Shown here: piece after piece, positions 18,024-26,947 of the stretch
Numbering within the stretch: position 1 is the first letter of the stretch
How the letters are laid out: each line of letters opens with the position of its first letter
Notes under the pieces: generated by a model
Seen by the model: only the letters and a program-made list of their open reading frames with translations
The model's database searches: none
Told to the model about the DNA's origin: nothing
From: an uncultured Flavobacteriales bacterium
GTDB taxonomy: Bacteria; Bacteroidota; Bacteroidia; Flavobacteriales; Crocinitomicaceae
Direction of reading: 5' to 3'
Assembly (NCBI GenBank): GCA_946479285.1
Contig: CAMLFH010000023.1
Coordinates: 3,679 to 67,678, forward strand
DNA length: 64,000 bases
Position numbers and translations under genes: made by a program

Positions 18024-19970
18024 ATGAAGAAAATAGCTTTACTTTTTTTGCTAACTGCTTTTCCGCTGTGCTTTTTCGCGCAATCGGAGACAGACAAGCT
18101 ATGGAAAGTGGTCCGGAACGAACAGAAAGCAGATACTCTTCGACTGGAAGCATTTCGTCAAATCTGTATGCGCGGCTATTTGTACTCTTACCCGGACAGC
18201 GCGTCGTATTATGCCGACCAGCTCTATGAAATGGCAGGGGAAATGCATTCCCGCAAATACCAGGCTTTAGCATTGAATGTACAGGGAGCTTCATTTTCTT
18301 TGCGCGGAGATAACACACGTGCCATCGCTTATTTTACCCGCAGCCTGAAGATTATGGAAGCGCTTAACGATCAGAAAGGGATTGCATCTTGTCTCAACAA
18401 TATCGGGGTAATTTATAACGAACAGGGAAACTATCAAAAAGCCGGTGATTATTACCAGCGTGCCCTCATCATTAACAAACGCCGCGGAGATTCTTCTTCT
18501 TTGGCACTCTCCTATTCCAACCTGGGGAATATTTACAGATACCAGAACTCCTTTTCCAAAGCGATAGAATACCAGCAAAAATCCATCGCTATCTATCAAG
18601 CACTTCATGATGATTACAGCCTGGGAATGTCTTTCCACTTCATTAGTGTGGCTTATTTCGAAATGAAAGAGCTGGACAAAGCATTGGAATACAGTGAAAA
18701 AAGTGTTCCCTATTACCAGAAATCGGATAATTTGCTCGGCCTTCCCGAAGTGTACAATATCATAGGGAAGATTTACGAAAAGAAAGGAGATATCCCAAAA
18801 GCGATCTACTACAATAAACAGGCTTTGGAACTGGCTCAAAAAGTGGATGCTCCGGCTGCAATCCGGGAATCCAGTCTTTTCCTCTACGGACAATATAAAA
18901 AGCTGGGGCAGTTCAAAGATGCACTCGAAATGCATGAACTTTATCTGAAAGCGCGTGACAAAGTTACCAACCAGGAAAGCCAGCAGGAGTTGATCAAACA
19001 GGAACTTTCTTACCAGTTTGAGAAAAAACAGGCTTTGGGCAAAAAAGAGAATGAAAAACGACTGGCTGTTCAGCAGGTCATTCTATTTTCTGTTGTCGGC
19101 GGATCTTTATTAATTCTTGTGTTCGCTTTTGTAGTGATCAATCGTTTGCGTATTACCAGGAGACAAAAATCCATCATTGAACACCAGAAAGACCTGGTGG
19201 AAGAAAAGCAAAAGGAAATCCTGGATTCCATTACTTATGCAAAACGTCTGCAGGATGCCATTCTTCCTCCTATAAATGTTTTTCAGGAGCACTTCCCGGA
19301 AAGTTTCATTCTCTATAAACCCAAAGACATTGTGGCCGGAGATTTTTACTGGATGGAAAAAACCGGAGATTCAATCCTGATTGCAGTTGCAGACTGTACG
19401 GGTCATGGAGTTCCCGGAGCCATGGTGAGCGTAGTTTGCAGTACGGCATTGAACCGCGCAGTCTTGGAGTTCGGACTTACTGAACCCGGAAAAATTCTCG
19501 ATAAAACCCGTGAAATCGTGCTCGAAACCTTTGCCAAAAGTCCCAAAGACGTGAAAGATGGAATGGATATTTCACTGGTATCAATCCCAATAGCTATCGG
19601 GACCAAAACGTTGGAAATCCAATGGGCCGGTGCGAATAATCCGTTGTGGTATATTTCAAACGATGAACTCAACAGCATTACAGCCGACAAACAGCCTATC
19701 GGAAGTTCTTTTGATGCAAAGCCTTTCAAAACCCACCAACTCAAGCTGCAAGCGGGAGATTCTTTGTTCCTGTTTACAGACGGTTATGCCGATCAATTTG
19801 GCGGAGAAAAAGGCAAGAAATTCAAATACACCCCTCTGAAAGAATTGCTCTTAAAAAACACCACGCTTTCCATGGCTTCCCAGGAAGAATTGCTTGAAAA
19901 AGTCTTCGAAAATTGGAAAAACGGCATTGAGCAGGTAGATGATGTTTGCATTTTGGGTTTGAAAATCTAA
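18024..19970 (+). CDS. TPR and SpoIIE-type (PP2C) phosphatase membrane protein
   Basis: This 648-aa sensor-type protein has a signal peptide (MKKIALLFLLTAFPLCFFAQ), then about seven TPR units (about 60-330, each of the form GDYYQRALIINKRRGDSSSL), a single membrane helix (about 352-374), a coiled coil (RQKSIIEHQKDLVEEKQKEI) and a SpoIIE/RsbU-like PP2C phosphatase domain (about 410-648). The phosphatase metal motifs are present: AGDFYWME, VADCTGHGVPGAM and FLFTDGYADQFGGEKG. The domain order predicts periplasmic TPR sensing and cytosolic dephosphorylation, probably of an anti-sigma-factor antagonist, although no partner gene is nearby. This architecture is common in Bacteroidota. Confidence 0.9.
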   Translation: MKKIALLFLLTAFPLCFFAQSETDKLWKVVRNEQKADTLRLEAFRQICMRGYLYSYPDSASYYADQLYEMAGEMHSRKYQALALNVQGASFSLRGDNTRAIAYFTRSLKIMEALNDQKGIASCLNNIGVIYNEQGNYQKAGDYYQRALIINKRRGDSSSLALSYSNLGNIYRYQNSFSKAIEYQQKSIAIYQALHDDYSLGMSFHFISVAYFEMKELDKALEYSEKSVPYYQKSDNLLGLPEVYNIIGKIYEKKGDIPKAIYYNKQALELAQKVDAPAAIRESSLFLYGQYKKLGQFKDALEMHELYLKARDKVTNQESQQELIKQELSYQFEKKQALGKKENEKRLAVQQVILFSVVGGSLLILVFAFVVINRLRITRRQKSIIEHQKDLVEEKQKEILDSITYAKRLQDAILPPINVFQEHFPESFILYKPKDIVAGDFYWMEKTGDSILIAVADCTGHGVPGAMVSVVCSTALNRAVLEFGLTEPGKILDKTREIVLETFAKSPKDVKDGMDISLVSIPIAIGTKTLEIQWAGANNPLWYISNDELNSITADKQPIGSSFDAKPFKTHQLKLQAGDSLFLFTDGYADQFGGEKGKKFKYTPLKELLLKNTTLSMASQEELLEKVFENWKNGIEQVDDVCILGLKI

Positions 19971-20184
19971 ATGAGAAACGGTCAGCCGCTGTTGAAAGAA
20001 TGAGGACCTTTATTTATTCTTCAATCTCACATTCCTTCCTTCATTCTAATTCTCTTTTTTGTTTCTGTTCCTATTTCCTAAAAAAAGCCAAAACTGTAAG
20101 TTCTGTAAGGTTCACAGATCAATATATAACAGAAAAAATGCGGTTTTGGGCCACCTTTATTTCATAATCATAAATTGACAGATC

Positions 20185-20802
20185 ATGAAAAAGATTTTAA
20201 CATTAGCTGTGGCGATAGTAACATGCTCTGCAGCATTTTCCCAGGTAGAACCGGGAACACCAACCTCTATTTTTTCTATCGGACCGAGTATGGGTTTTGG
20301 CCATACTGGTGTTCGCAACACTGATGGCACGGATTTCTTTAAGGCCAACTGGACTGCAGGTGTACTCATCAATTACAGCAGCATGAAACATACGGGGCTT
20401 GCTGCCGAAATACTTTATTCGGTAGAAGGTGGAAAAGTAAGAAACGCAGGTTATGAAACGAGCCTTACAATGCATTATATCCGTGTCCCGCTAAGATTTG
20501 CTTATTACTTCGGGGATTTTGAGAATCGTTTCCGTCCGAAAATTACAATTGGTCCTTCTATGGGCTTCCTGGTAAATGCTACCAGCGACTCAAATGTACC
20601 GGACGCGACAAGAACTGATGTTACGCCTTCTTATTATAAGTTCGACATTGGTGGTATTGCTTCCATTGGTTTCAACCTGAAACTGGCTGAAAACATCTGG
20701 CTGAACACCGATTTCAACTATTATACCGGATTCAGACCAATCCGTGCAAGCCAATACAATTCCAACTTTGGATTGCGTATGGGTGTAGCGTTTGGATTAT
20801 AG
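20185..20802 (+). CDS. PorT-like outer-membrane beta-barrel protein, 205 aa
   Basis: The signal peptide MKKILTLAVAIVTCSAAFSQ is followed by a Gly/aromatic-rich series of amphipathic beta strands, for example SIGPSMGFGHTG, WTAGVLINYSSM, RVPLRFAYYFGDF, KITIGPSMGFLVNAT and FNYYTGFRPI, ending FGLRMGVAFGL with a C-terminal aromatic-leucine end as in outer-membrane barrels. This fits the PorT/OMP_b-brl_2 family of eight-stranded barrels. The specific role is unknown. It is monocistronic, closed by a strong terminator, with no recognisable promoter box. Confidence 0.8.
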   Translation: MKKILTLAVAIVTCSAAFSQVEPGTPTSIFSIGPSMGFGHTGVRNTDGTDFFKANWTAGVLINYSSMKHTGLAAEILYSVEGGKVRNAGYETSLTMHYIRVPLRFAYYFGDFENRFRPKITIGPSMGFLVNATSDSNVPDATRTDVTPSYYKFDIGGIASIGFNLKLAENIWLNTDFNYYTGFRPIRASQYNSNFGLRMGVAFGL

Positions 20803-20824
20803 GCTTAAAAGAATCAGAAAATAA

Positions 20825-20859
20825 AAATCCCGGATGATAAGTCCGGGATTTTTTTTTTG
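20825..20859 (+). terminator. Rho-independent terminator after barrel gene
   Basis: AATCCCGGA (20826-20834) pairs with TCCGGGATT around TGATAAG, followed by a run of nine or more T. Confidence 0.9.
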
Positions 20860-21167
20860 ATCAATCTCAAAACTGGGAACTGAATTCAGAACTTGTAAAG
20901 TTATTTTAGGATGGGGCAATCTACATAAGTTTAGGCTGGAACTCTCCGCAGATCAGAACGGATGATTCTATCGGATTTTGATTGCCGTCATCGAAAATTA
21001 AAAGCACAAAAAAAGGGACTAACGTCCCTTTTAACCTAACCTAAAAAACTTAAACCAAAACATGTGTGCTACTACAACCCTTTGATAGTTCTAAATTACT
21101 CACACAAACGCGCTAAATCCTTACACTTTCCTGCGAAGGATTTACAGATTCTTTTGAAATAAAAAAA
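20860..21167. other. Intergenic region holding hairpin copy C
   Basis: No gene is seen. Hairpin copy C lies at 21011-21041. On the minus strand a TAATTTAG box sits about 57 bases upstream of its GGTTAGGTT, comparable with boxes near copies A and B, so a short minus-strand transcript ending near 21008 is possible. Confidence 0.4.
21011..21041 (-). repeat. Hairpin with AACCTAACC tail, copy C
   Basis: AAAAGGGAC (21011-21019) pairs perfectly with GTCCCTTTT (21024-21032) around TAAC, then AACCTAACC at 21033-21041. On the minus strand it ends in TTTTTTTG, the best terminator-like tail of the three copies. Confidence 0.55.
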
Positions 21168-21554
21168 TTATCTGTTGTCCTGGATCAACGAAATAATATT
21201 CCCCGACGGGTCTGTAAACCAGGCATGAGTGGGCCCGTCTTTAATGTGCGCAATTCCCTTTTCATTGGTTTTAATATACGGCAAATCGTATTGAATGAAA
21301 GAAACGCCTTTTTTGCTTAATTCCTCAACGGCATCTTCCATATCTGTAACAGGAATATTCATCACCGTATATGCTGCCGGAACATGGTCCTGCTTCTTGT
21401 AAATAATGATATTCATTCCTGCGTTGATTTTCAAGGTCAGCAGGGACATTTCTCCTTTTTCCACTTCCAAACCAAGCACATTCTTGTAAAAGAAGTACGC
21501 TTCGTCGGTATCTTCAGCTGAAAAACCGCTAAAGATTTTATCTCTTTGTATCAT
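21168..21554 (-). CDS. VOC (glyoxalase/bleomycin resistance) superfamily protein, 128 aa
   Basis: This is a small cytosolic protein of vicinal-oxygen-chelate fold. The start MIQRDKIFSGFSAEDTDEAY gives a first beta-alpha unit with FYKNVLGLEVE, the typical VOC signature, and the second unit ends in WFTDPSGNIISLIQ with the expected Glu/Gln-position residue. The upstream in-frame extension of 16 codons is not needed for the fold and is rejected. The substrate is unknown; the family includes glyoxalases, dioxygenases and antibiotic-binding proteins. It lies 77 bases downstream of the acyl-CoA dehydrogenase gene on the same strand and may share its transcript. Confidence 0.8.
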   Translation of the reverse strand: MIQRDKIFSGFSAEDTDEAYFFYKNVLGLEVEKGEMSLLTLKINAGMNIIIYKKQDHVPAAYTVMNIPVTDMEDAVEELSKKGVSFIQYDLPYIKTNEKGIAHIKDGPTHAWFTDPSGNIISLIQDNR

Positions 21555-21631
21555 ATGGTGTTCTTTAAAATTTCTTTTTTGAATGAAATCAGTAGTGATC
21601 AATCGTGACTGATCACTACGAATTATTGTTA

Positions 21632-22987
21632 TTAAACAAAAGCGCTGTAACCCGTTATCGCTCTTCCCACAATCAATGTATTGATCTCTTTCGTTCCTTC
21701 ATAGGAATAGATCGCCTCTGCATCTGCTACGAAACGTGCTACGTCGTATTCCAGCAGGATTCCGTTTCCTCCCATTACTTCCCGTGCTTTACTTACAATA
21801 TCCCGCGTTCGCAAACTGCAAAATACTTTTGCCAGGGAAGCATGTTCGTCCGTGAGTTCTTTTTGGTCCTGCAATTCCGACAACCTTGCCACCATTGTTT
21901 GCATGGCCGTTAGGTTCGTGAGCATTTCTACCAAATGATTCTGGATCAACTGGAACGAAGCAATGGGTTTTCCGAACTGTTTTCGCTCACGGGTATATTT
22001 TAAAGCTGCTTCATAAGCTCCGCGGGCGCAACCTACTGCAAGCCATGCTACCCCGGCACGCGTCATCCTCAAAACGTTTGCGGTATCTTTAAAAGAATTG
22101 GCATTTTGTAATCTATCGCTTTCTGCAACCACGCAATTTGTTAAGGTCACTATTCCATTCTGAACAATGCGCAGCGCCATTTTGTCTTCCATTTTCTCCA
22201 CTCCAAGCCCCGGATTTCCTTTTCGGACCAAAAAACCCTTCACCTGTTTGTCTTCCTCATCTTCCGCCCAAATAATGATCATATCCGCAAAAGTGGCGTT
22301 GCCAATCCATTTCTTTTGTCCGTTCAAAGTCCAGGTATTTCCGTTTCGTTTGGCTTTCATAGTGAGTCCACCGGCAACACCAGAACCAACTTCAGGTTCT
22401 GTGAGACCGAAAGCTCCTATTTTTCGCAAGCTTTTCAATTCGGGAAGCCATTCCTGTTTTTGGGCTTCGGAACCCAGTAAATAAATCGAACCCATTACCA
22501 AACCGCTTTGCACACCGAAGAACGTAGCGAAAGATGCATCAACACGCGCCATTTCCATTGCTAAAACTCCTTCAATCAGGCAAGAGCGCGCCGGATTACT
22601 GAATCCTTCATAAGTAACGCCGCAAATATCCAATTCGGCCACTTTCGGGATCAGTTCATGCGGAAACTCGCCTTTCAGCCAATATTCATTGGCAATTGGT
22701 CTCACCTCTTCTTCCATAAATGCCCGGACTTTCAATTGAAGTGCTCTTTCATCCGCATTCAAGGTATGACTGATGTTGTAAAAATCACCGTCAATGGGTG
22801 GAAGTTCTTTTTTAGCATGTTTTCCACCGATCATTTTCACCAAGCCGGCCAATTGCTTATCATCCAGCTTTCCAACCTGGTTCATCACCTCGGCCAGATC
22901 CACTTTTTTCGATAGCTTTGAAAACTGTTCCATATCGACCTGCTTAAACAAGTGCCAGGCATTTTTTATATTCGAGAAAAGTGACAT
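21632..22987 (-). CDS. Acyl-CoA dehydrogenase family protein, 451 aa
   Basis: This is a FAD-dependent dehydrogenase of fatty or amino acid catabolism. The first 75 residues are an unusual charged helical extension (AWHLFKQVDMEQFSKLSKKV). Then the standard fold follows: helical N-domain, IGAFGLTEPEVGSGVAGG and KKWIGNATFADMIIIWAEDE of the flavin-binding middle domain, and a C-terminal helical domain with YTRERKQFGKPIASFQLIQN and AEAIYSYEGTKEINTLIVGR. The YEGT motif carries the catalytic Glu position of the glutaryl-CoA/ACX4-like subgroup, so glutaryl-CoA dehydrogenase or a related activity is possible. The precise substrate is not readable from sequence. Confidence 0.85.
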   Translation of the reverse strand: MSLFSNIKNAWHLFKQVDMEQFSKLSKKVDLAEVMNQVGKLDDKQLAGLVKMIGGKHAKKELPPIDGDFYNISHTLNADERALQLKVRAFMEEEVRPIANEYWLKGEFPHELIPKVAELDICGVTYEGFSNPARSCLIEGVLAMEMARVDASFATFFGVQSGLVMGSIYLLGSEAQKQEWLPELKSLRKIGAFGLTEPEVGSGVAGGLTMKAKRNGNTWTLNGQKKWIGNATFADMIIIWAEDEEDKQVKGFLVRKGNPGLGVEKMEDKMALRIVQNGIVTLTNCVVAESDRLQNANSFKDTANVLRMTRAGVAWLAVGCARGAYEAALKYTRERKQFGKPIASFQLIQNHLVEMLTNLTAMQTMVARLSELQDQKELTDEHASLAKVFCSLRTRDIVSKAREVMGGNGILLEYDVARFVADAEAIYSYEGTKEINTLIVGRAITGYSAFV

Positions 22988-23079
22988 CGTTCCTGATTTT
23001 CTTTGAATTTAGAACAAATCCGGGAGTGCGAATCTTAAAAGAACTTAAAACTCAGGAATTGAGCTCCGGGGACTAACGA

Positions 23080-23976
23080 TCAATTAAATGACTGGCGATA
23101 CTCCAGCGGTGTGACATTCATTTTCTTTTTGAAAAGTGTACTGAAGGATTGGGCATGCTCAAAACCCAGAGAATAGGCAATTTCACTTACTGATTGGTTG
23201 GTCGTTGCCAGTTTTTGTTTCGCTTTCTCTATCAATCGTTCCTGGATATGCTGCTGTGTGCTTTGACCGGTATGCATACGCAAAAGATCGCCCAAATAAT
23301 TCGGGGAAAGGTTCATCAATCCTGCAATATGCTGCACCGTCAATAACTCATTCTGCGCACCGGCATGGTTATCAAAATAGGCATCGACAAACTTTTCAAA
23401 TTTAGCAAGCAGCTGGTGGTTGTGATTTTTCCGGGTAATAAATTGGCGCTCGTAAAACCGGTTGGAATAATTCAACAGCAATTCTATCTGTGACAGGATA
23501 ATTTCCTGCGTGTGCTTGTCGATATGCTGACATTCTTTGTCGATCTTTTTGAGTATAGTGATCAAATCGTCCTCTTCTTCTGCTGAAAGATGCAGGGCTT
23601 CATTAACCGAGTACGAGAAAAAACTATAGCTGTTAATGTTATTTGCAAGCGGATGAGTCAATAAAAAGTCGGGATGAAAAATCAACAAATAACCTGATCC
23701 GCATTCCATGTTATTTAAATCCAGGTATTGTACCTGGTTGGGCGCTGTAAAGCTCAAAACACCTTTATCATAGTCGTAATGCTGTTGTCCGTAACGGATT
23801 TTTCCCTTTGCTTCGCGTTTTAATGCCACACAATAAAACCGGTTAACGAACCCTTTCCAAATCTCTTCTTCGAGGAAAATACTTTCGGCCAGATTAATCA
23901 CACTTACTAAAGGGTGTCTGGGCGCAGGCAATGACAGCAGGCGGTGAAATTCAGAAACTGATTGAATGGAATTCAT
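23080..23976 (-). CDS. AraC family transcriptional regulator, 298 aa
   Basis: This DNA-binding regulator has an N-terminal cupin-like ligand domain (about 15-165) and a C-terminal double helix-turn-helix (about 195-298): LTVQHIAGLMNLSPNYLGDL, then a TGQSTQQHIQERLIEKAKQ segment and the second HTH with SVSEIAYSLGFEHAQSFSTL, FKKKMNVTPLEYR. These match AraC/XylS family motifs. Its neighbour on the same strand upstream is an aldo/keto reductase, whose gene it probably controls together with its own, a common pairing. The inducer is unknown. Confidence 0.9.
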   Translation of the reverse strand: MNSIQSVSEFHRLLSLPAPRHPLVSVINLAESIFLEEEIWKGFVNRFYCVALKREAKGKIRYGQQHYDYDKGVLSFTAPNQVQYLDLNNMECGSGYLLIFHPDFLLTHPLANNINSYSFFSYSVNEALHLSAEEEDDLITILKKIDKECQHIDKHTQEIILSQIELLLNYSNRFYERQFITRKNHNHQLLAKFEKFVDAYFDNHAGAQNELLTVQHIAGLMNLSPNYLGDLLRMHTGQSTQQHIQERLIEKAKQKLATTNQSVSEIAYSLGFEHAQSFSTLFKKKMNVTPLEYRQSFN

Positions 23977-24042
23977 AGCACTAATTTAAACATTTTAAGG
24001 ATGGAAGAGCGGCCATATTTATTGGTACAGCCGCATTTTCTG

Positions 24043-25041
24043 CTAGTCAATCAGTCCCATACTAAATTCATCGTACGGTTTACCGGTATCTGTACCCAGT
24101 GGCACAATGTTTTCCAGTTTCGAGAGATCCGCTTCGCTTAAGTGAATTTCGGTTGATGCGATATTCTGCTCCACATATTTTCTGCGTTTGGTGCCAGGAA
24201 TAGGTAAAATTCCCTTGCTTCTAATCCACGCCAATGCCAGTTGCGAAGAAGTGATATTTTTAGTTGCAGCCATTGCTTCAATAGCTTTCACCAACTCGAT
24301 ATTTTTATAGAAATGTGCTTCCTGGAAACGTGGAATTGCTCTTCGGAAATCATTTTGAGGAAGATCGTCTATCGTGCGGATATGTCCGGACAGAAACCCC
24401 CGACCTAACGGAGAATAGGCTACAAAACCGATTCCCAGGTCCTGTAAAGTCTTCAATACACCTCGTTCTTCCACCGTACGCTCGAATAAGGAGTATTCAC
24501 TTTGAACTGCCGTTATCGGATGAACAGCATTCGCTCTTTTAACTGTTTCGGAAGAAACTTCAGACAATCCGATATACCCAATTTTTCCTTCCTTTACCAA
24601 TTCACCCATTGCTTCAACGGTTTCTTCGACTGGTGTATTCTTATCAAGCCGATGCATATAATACAAATCAATGTAATCCGTATTGAGATTTTTCAGAGAA
24701 CGCTCAACTGCTTTTTTCACATATTCCTTTTTGCCGTTAATGGCCCAGGTAACTTTGTCGTTCTCATCTATTTCCCAGCCGAATTTAGTTGCCAGAATAT
24801 ATTTATTCCTGTTACCCTGAATCGCTTTCGCAATCAATTGTTCATTTTTTAAAGGTCCGTACAAATCTGCCGTATCTAAAAAGTTACCTCCCAATTCAAG
24901 GGATCGGTGAATGGTCGCAATTGCTTCCTGTTCATCTGCCTGACCGTACATGTGCGCTTCTTCAAAACCGGTCATTCCCATACAGCCCAAGCCAATTACC
25001 GGTACAATCAAACCTTCGCTTCCCAAATTTATTTTCTTCAT
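24043..25041 (-). CDS. Aldo/keto reductase, 332 aa
   Basis: This is a NADPH-dependent TIM-barrel oxidoreductase. It starts MKKINLGSEGLIVPVIGLGCMG, and the catalytic tetrad regions are visible: FLDTADLYG (Asp, Tyr), ATKFGWEI (Lys) and YYMHRLD (His). The cofactor-binding tail contains PIPGTKRRKYVEQNI. It resembles the AKR13-like group of small-aldehyde reductases. The 66-base gap to the araC-type gene on the same strand suggests one transcript and regulation by it. Confidence 0.9.
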   Translation of the reverse strand: MKKINLGSEGLIVPVIGLGCMGMTGFEEAHMYGQADEQEAIATIHRSLELGGNFLDTADLYGPLKNEQLIAKAIQGNRNKYILATKFGWEIDENDKVTWAINGKKEYVKKAVERSLKNLNTDYIDLYYMHRLDKNTPVEETVEAMGELVKEGKIGYIGLSEVSSETVKRANAVHPITAVQSEYSLFERTVEERGVLKTLQDLGIGFVAYSPLGRGFLSGHIRTIDDLPQNDFRRAIPRFQEAHFYKNIELVKAIEAMAATKNITSSQLALAWIRSKGILPIPGTKRRKYVEQNIASTEIHLSEADLSKLENIVPLGTDTGKPYDEFSMGLID

Positions 25042-25127
25042 TTTGAATTATTTAATTTAACGAAACAAAGTTCCGTAAGAAGCGGCACCTGCATGTTTGG
25101 GAATCCATGAAAAGTGTATGCAAATCA

Positions 25128-25157
25128 CTGGAAAGTGGGGACAATGAAGTAACTTTG
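25128..25157 (+). promoter_or_regulatory. Candidate promoter of HD-domain gene
   Basis: TAACTTTG (25150-25157) is a perfect TAnnTTTG box. CTG (25128-25130), a near match to TTG, lies 19 bases upstream. The predicted start at about 25163 gives a leader of about 18 bases before the ATG at 25181. Confidence 0.45.
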
Positions 25158-25180
25158 TTCTTTCTTAAACCATAGAGGCA

Positions 25181-25774
25181 ATGACTCCGGAAAATCTCAT
25201 CAAACAAATATCGTTCATCAAAGAAATCGATAAGCTCAAATACATTCAGCGTAAAACGAAATTGTTCAACAGCGACCGTCCTGAAAACGATGCCGAACAC
25301 AGCTGGCATTTGGCTATGATGGCCCTTGTGCTGGCAGAGCATTCCAATGAAAAAATCGATGTGCTCAAAGTAGTCAAAATGGTTTTGATCCATGATATTG
25401 TGGAAATTGACGCCGGAGACACTTTTATCTACGATACACAGAAGAACCATTCCAATACCGATGAAGAACGTTTGGCTGCACAGCGCATTTTCGGTTTATT
25501 GCCGAAAGAACAAGCCGAAGGGTTTATTGCTGTTTGGGAAGAGTTTGAAGCCGGAATCACTCCCGAATCCAAATTTGCCCGCACCATGGACAGATTGGAG
25601 CCTTTGCTGCAAAACACTTCCAACCAGGGCGGAACGTGGAATGAATTTGGTGTGAGCTACGAAAAAGTCCATGCCAAAAAGAGCATCATGAAAGAAGGCT
25701 CCGCAGCCATTTGGGAGTTTGCGGAAGACCTCATCAACGACAGCGTGGAAAAAGGGATTTTGAAGAAGGATTAA
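25181..25774 (+). CDS. HD-domain hydrolase, YfbR-like, 197 aa
   Basis: This is a cytosolic metal-dependent phosphohydrolase of HD_3 type, as in the 5'-deoxynucleotidase YfbR. The metal ligands are visible: His at 40 in NDAEHSWHLAMMA, the His71-Asp72 pair in VLIHDIVEIDAGDTF, and a downstream Asp in RTMDRLEPLLQN. The length fits the family (about 190-200 aa). It likely hydrolyses dNMPs or related nucleotides, by family inference. The 3' end overlaps the minus-strand HxlR gene by 4 bases, so the two converge. Confidence 0.85.
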   Translation: MTPENLIKQISFIKEIDKLKYIQRKTKLFNSDRPENDAEHSWHLAMMALVLAEHSNEKIDVLKVVKMVLIHDIVEIDAGDTFIYDTQKNHSNTDEERLAAQRIFGLLPKEQAEGFIAVWEEFEAGITPESKFARTMDRLEPLLQNTSNQGGTWNEFGVSYEKVHAKKSIMKEGSAAIWEFAEDLINDSVEKGILKKD

Positions 25775-26139
25775 GCAGACTGATTTTCTTCGAATTCTTT
25801 TTGACGTTCCTTTATGAATTCCGCATGTGTTGTTCCCCAGCTGTCTATTTGGGAAAGCAGCGGTAACAAACTTTCCCCCAATGTGGTGAGTTTATATTCC
25901 GTTCGCTTCGGATAAACATCTTCTGCGCATTTTTCAAGCACTCCGAAAAACAATAATTCCGCCAGCTGCATTTCTATCACACGTGGAGAAGCATCATCAA
26001 TATATCTGCAAATATCCGCCGGTCGAACGATTCCTCTATTGATCGCATCCAGCACACACAACTTCCACTTCCCTCCAAAAACTTTAGCTGCTACCAAAAT
26101 CCCGCAATCCAGGTTCTCCTTAATTTTCTTTGTATACAT
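25771..26139 (-). CDS. HxlR family transcriptional regulator, 122 aa
   Basis: This is a winged helix-turn-helix repressor of the HxlR/MarR superfamily: LDCGILVAAKVFGGKWKLCV is the characteristic N-terminal Cys-containing segment, followed by VRPADICRYIDDASPRVIEM as recognition HTH and the wing PKRTEYKLTTLGESLLPLL. HxlR proteins often sense redox or electrophiles through the N-terminal Cys. It is divergent from the DUF2306 membrane gene at 26272, which it probably controls; the TTGTACA in that promoter is a candidate operator. Confidence 0.85.
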   Translation of the reverse strand: MYTKKIKENLDCGILVAAKVFGGKWKLCVLDAINRGIVRPADICRYIDDASPRVIEMQLAELLFFGVLEKCAEDVYPKRTEYKLTTLGESLLPLLSQIDSWGTTHAEFIKERQKEFEENQSA

Positions 26140-26214
26140 CTACGGATTTTTGATAAAGTTATCGAATTCAGCTAAGAATTAATGATCCACCAATACCGAA
26201 TCTTTTTTCGGGTA

Positions 26215-26245
26215 TTGTACAGTCAGTTCTTTCCCATGAAATTTG
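26215..26245 (+). promoter_or_regulatory. Candidate promoter with TTGTACA, divergent from HxlR
   Basis: TTG (26215-26217) and GAAATTTG (26238-26245, one mismatch from TAnnTTTG) are 20 bases apart. TTGTACA at 26215-26221 covers the -33 TTG. TTGTACAA also covers the -33 TTG at the other HxlR locus (28130-28137). It supports the ATG at 26272. Confidence 0.4.
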
Positions 26246-26271
26246 TCATCAATTCACAAACACACCCACAA

Positions 26272-26904
26272 ATGGAGAACAAAACAACATTCAAATTTCA
26301 AAAGACAGACATACTAACGTTCTCAATCTGGGCCCTGGTCCTATTCATTACCTGGACATTCATGCATGGCGCAGATCATTTTTTGGACCTAACGCAGGAA
26401 TCTTTGGGAAAATACTACGATTATAAATGGGTTTTAATTGCTCACATTATGGCTGGTGGCGGAGCTATTATTTCCGGGATGCTCCAATTTTGGAAAAAAC
26501 TCCGCAACTATAGCTGGAAACTACATCGTTTCGTTGGCTTTGTTTACCTGCTGGCAGTTCTCACAAGTGGTTTTTGTGCGGTTATTCTCGCTTTTACAAC
26601 AGCTTATAAAGTGAATCTTCCTTATGCTTTTTCGCTCCAGGTTTGGGTTAGTGTTTGGGTCACTAGCACCTTCATCGCTTATTACGCCGCAATTAAAAAG
26701 AAGTTCCAACTCCATAGAGAATGGATGATCAGAAGCTACATTGTAACAATAGCATTCGTCATTTCAGGTCTGATTATCAAAATCCCATCTATTCGGCAAT
26801 TGGGAAGTTTCGAAGAAATATCTCCCTCGCTTTTTTGGCTTGGATGGGCTGTGCCGCTATTTATCTATGAACTTATTCGGGGTATCAAAATGATCCTAAA
26901 ATGA
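26272..26904 (+). CDS. DUF2306-like integral membrane protein, 210 aa
   Basis: This membrane protein has about six hydrophobic segments (about 15-33, 55-75, 88-108, 118-140, 150-172, 185-205). His residues in and near the helices (MHGADHF, LIAHIMAGGGAIISG, LHRFVGFVYLLAV and LHREWMIRSY) resemble the DUF2306 family, in which such His could bind haem; the role is unknown. The ATG at 26272 is preferred because a TTG/-7 pair lies just upstream; an earlier in-frame ATG at 26182 would precede that promoter. It is divergent from HxlR and probably controlled by it. Confidence 0.7.
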   Translation: MENKTTFKFQKTDILTFSIWALVLFITWTFMHGADHFLDLTQESLGKYYDYKWVLIAHIMAGGGAIISGMLQFWKKLRNYSWKLHRFVGFVYLLAVLTSGFCAVILAFTTAYKVNLPYAFSLQVWVSVWVTSTFIAYYAAIKKKFQLHREWMIRSYIVTIAFVISGLIIKIPSIRQLGSFEEISPSLFWLGWAVPLFIYELIRGIKMILK

Positions 26905-26930
26905 AAAAAGGGGCAAATTTGCCCCTTCTC
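26904..26930. terminator. Bidirectional terminator
   Basis: AAGGGGC (26908-26914) pairs with GCCCCTT (26921-26927) around AAATTT, with an A run on the left and a short T/C-rich tail on the right. It lies between convergent genes and serves best the minus-strand NTF2-like gene. Confidence 0.7.
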
Positions 26931-26947
26931 TGTTACAAACATTTTTA

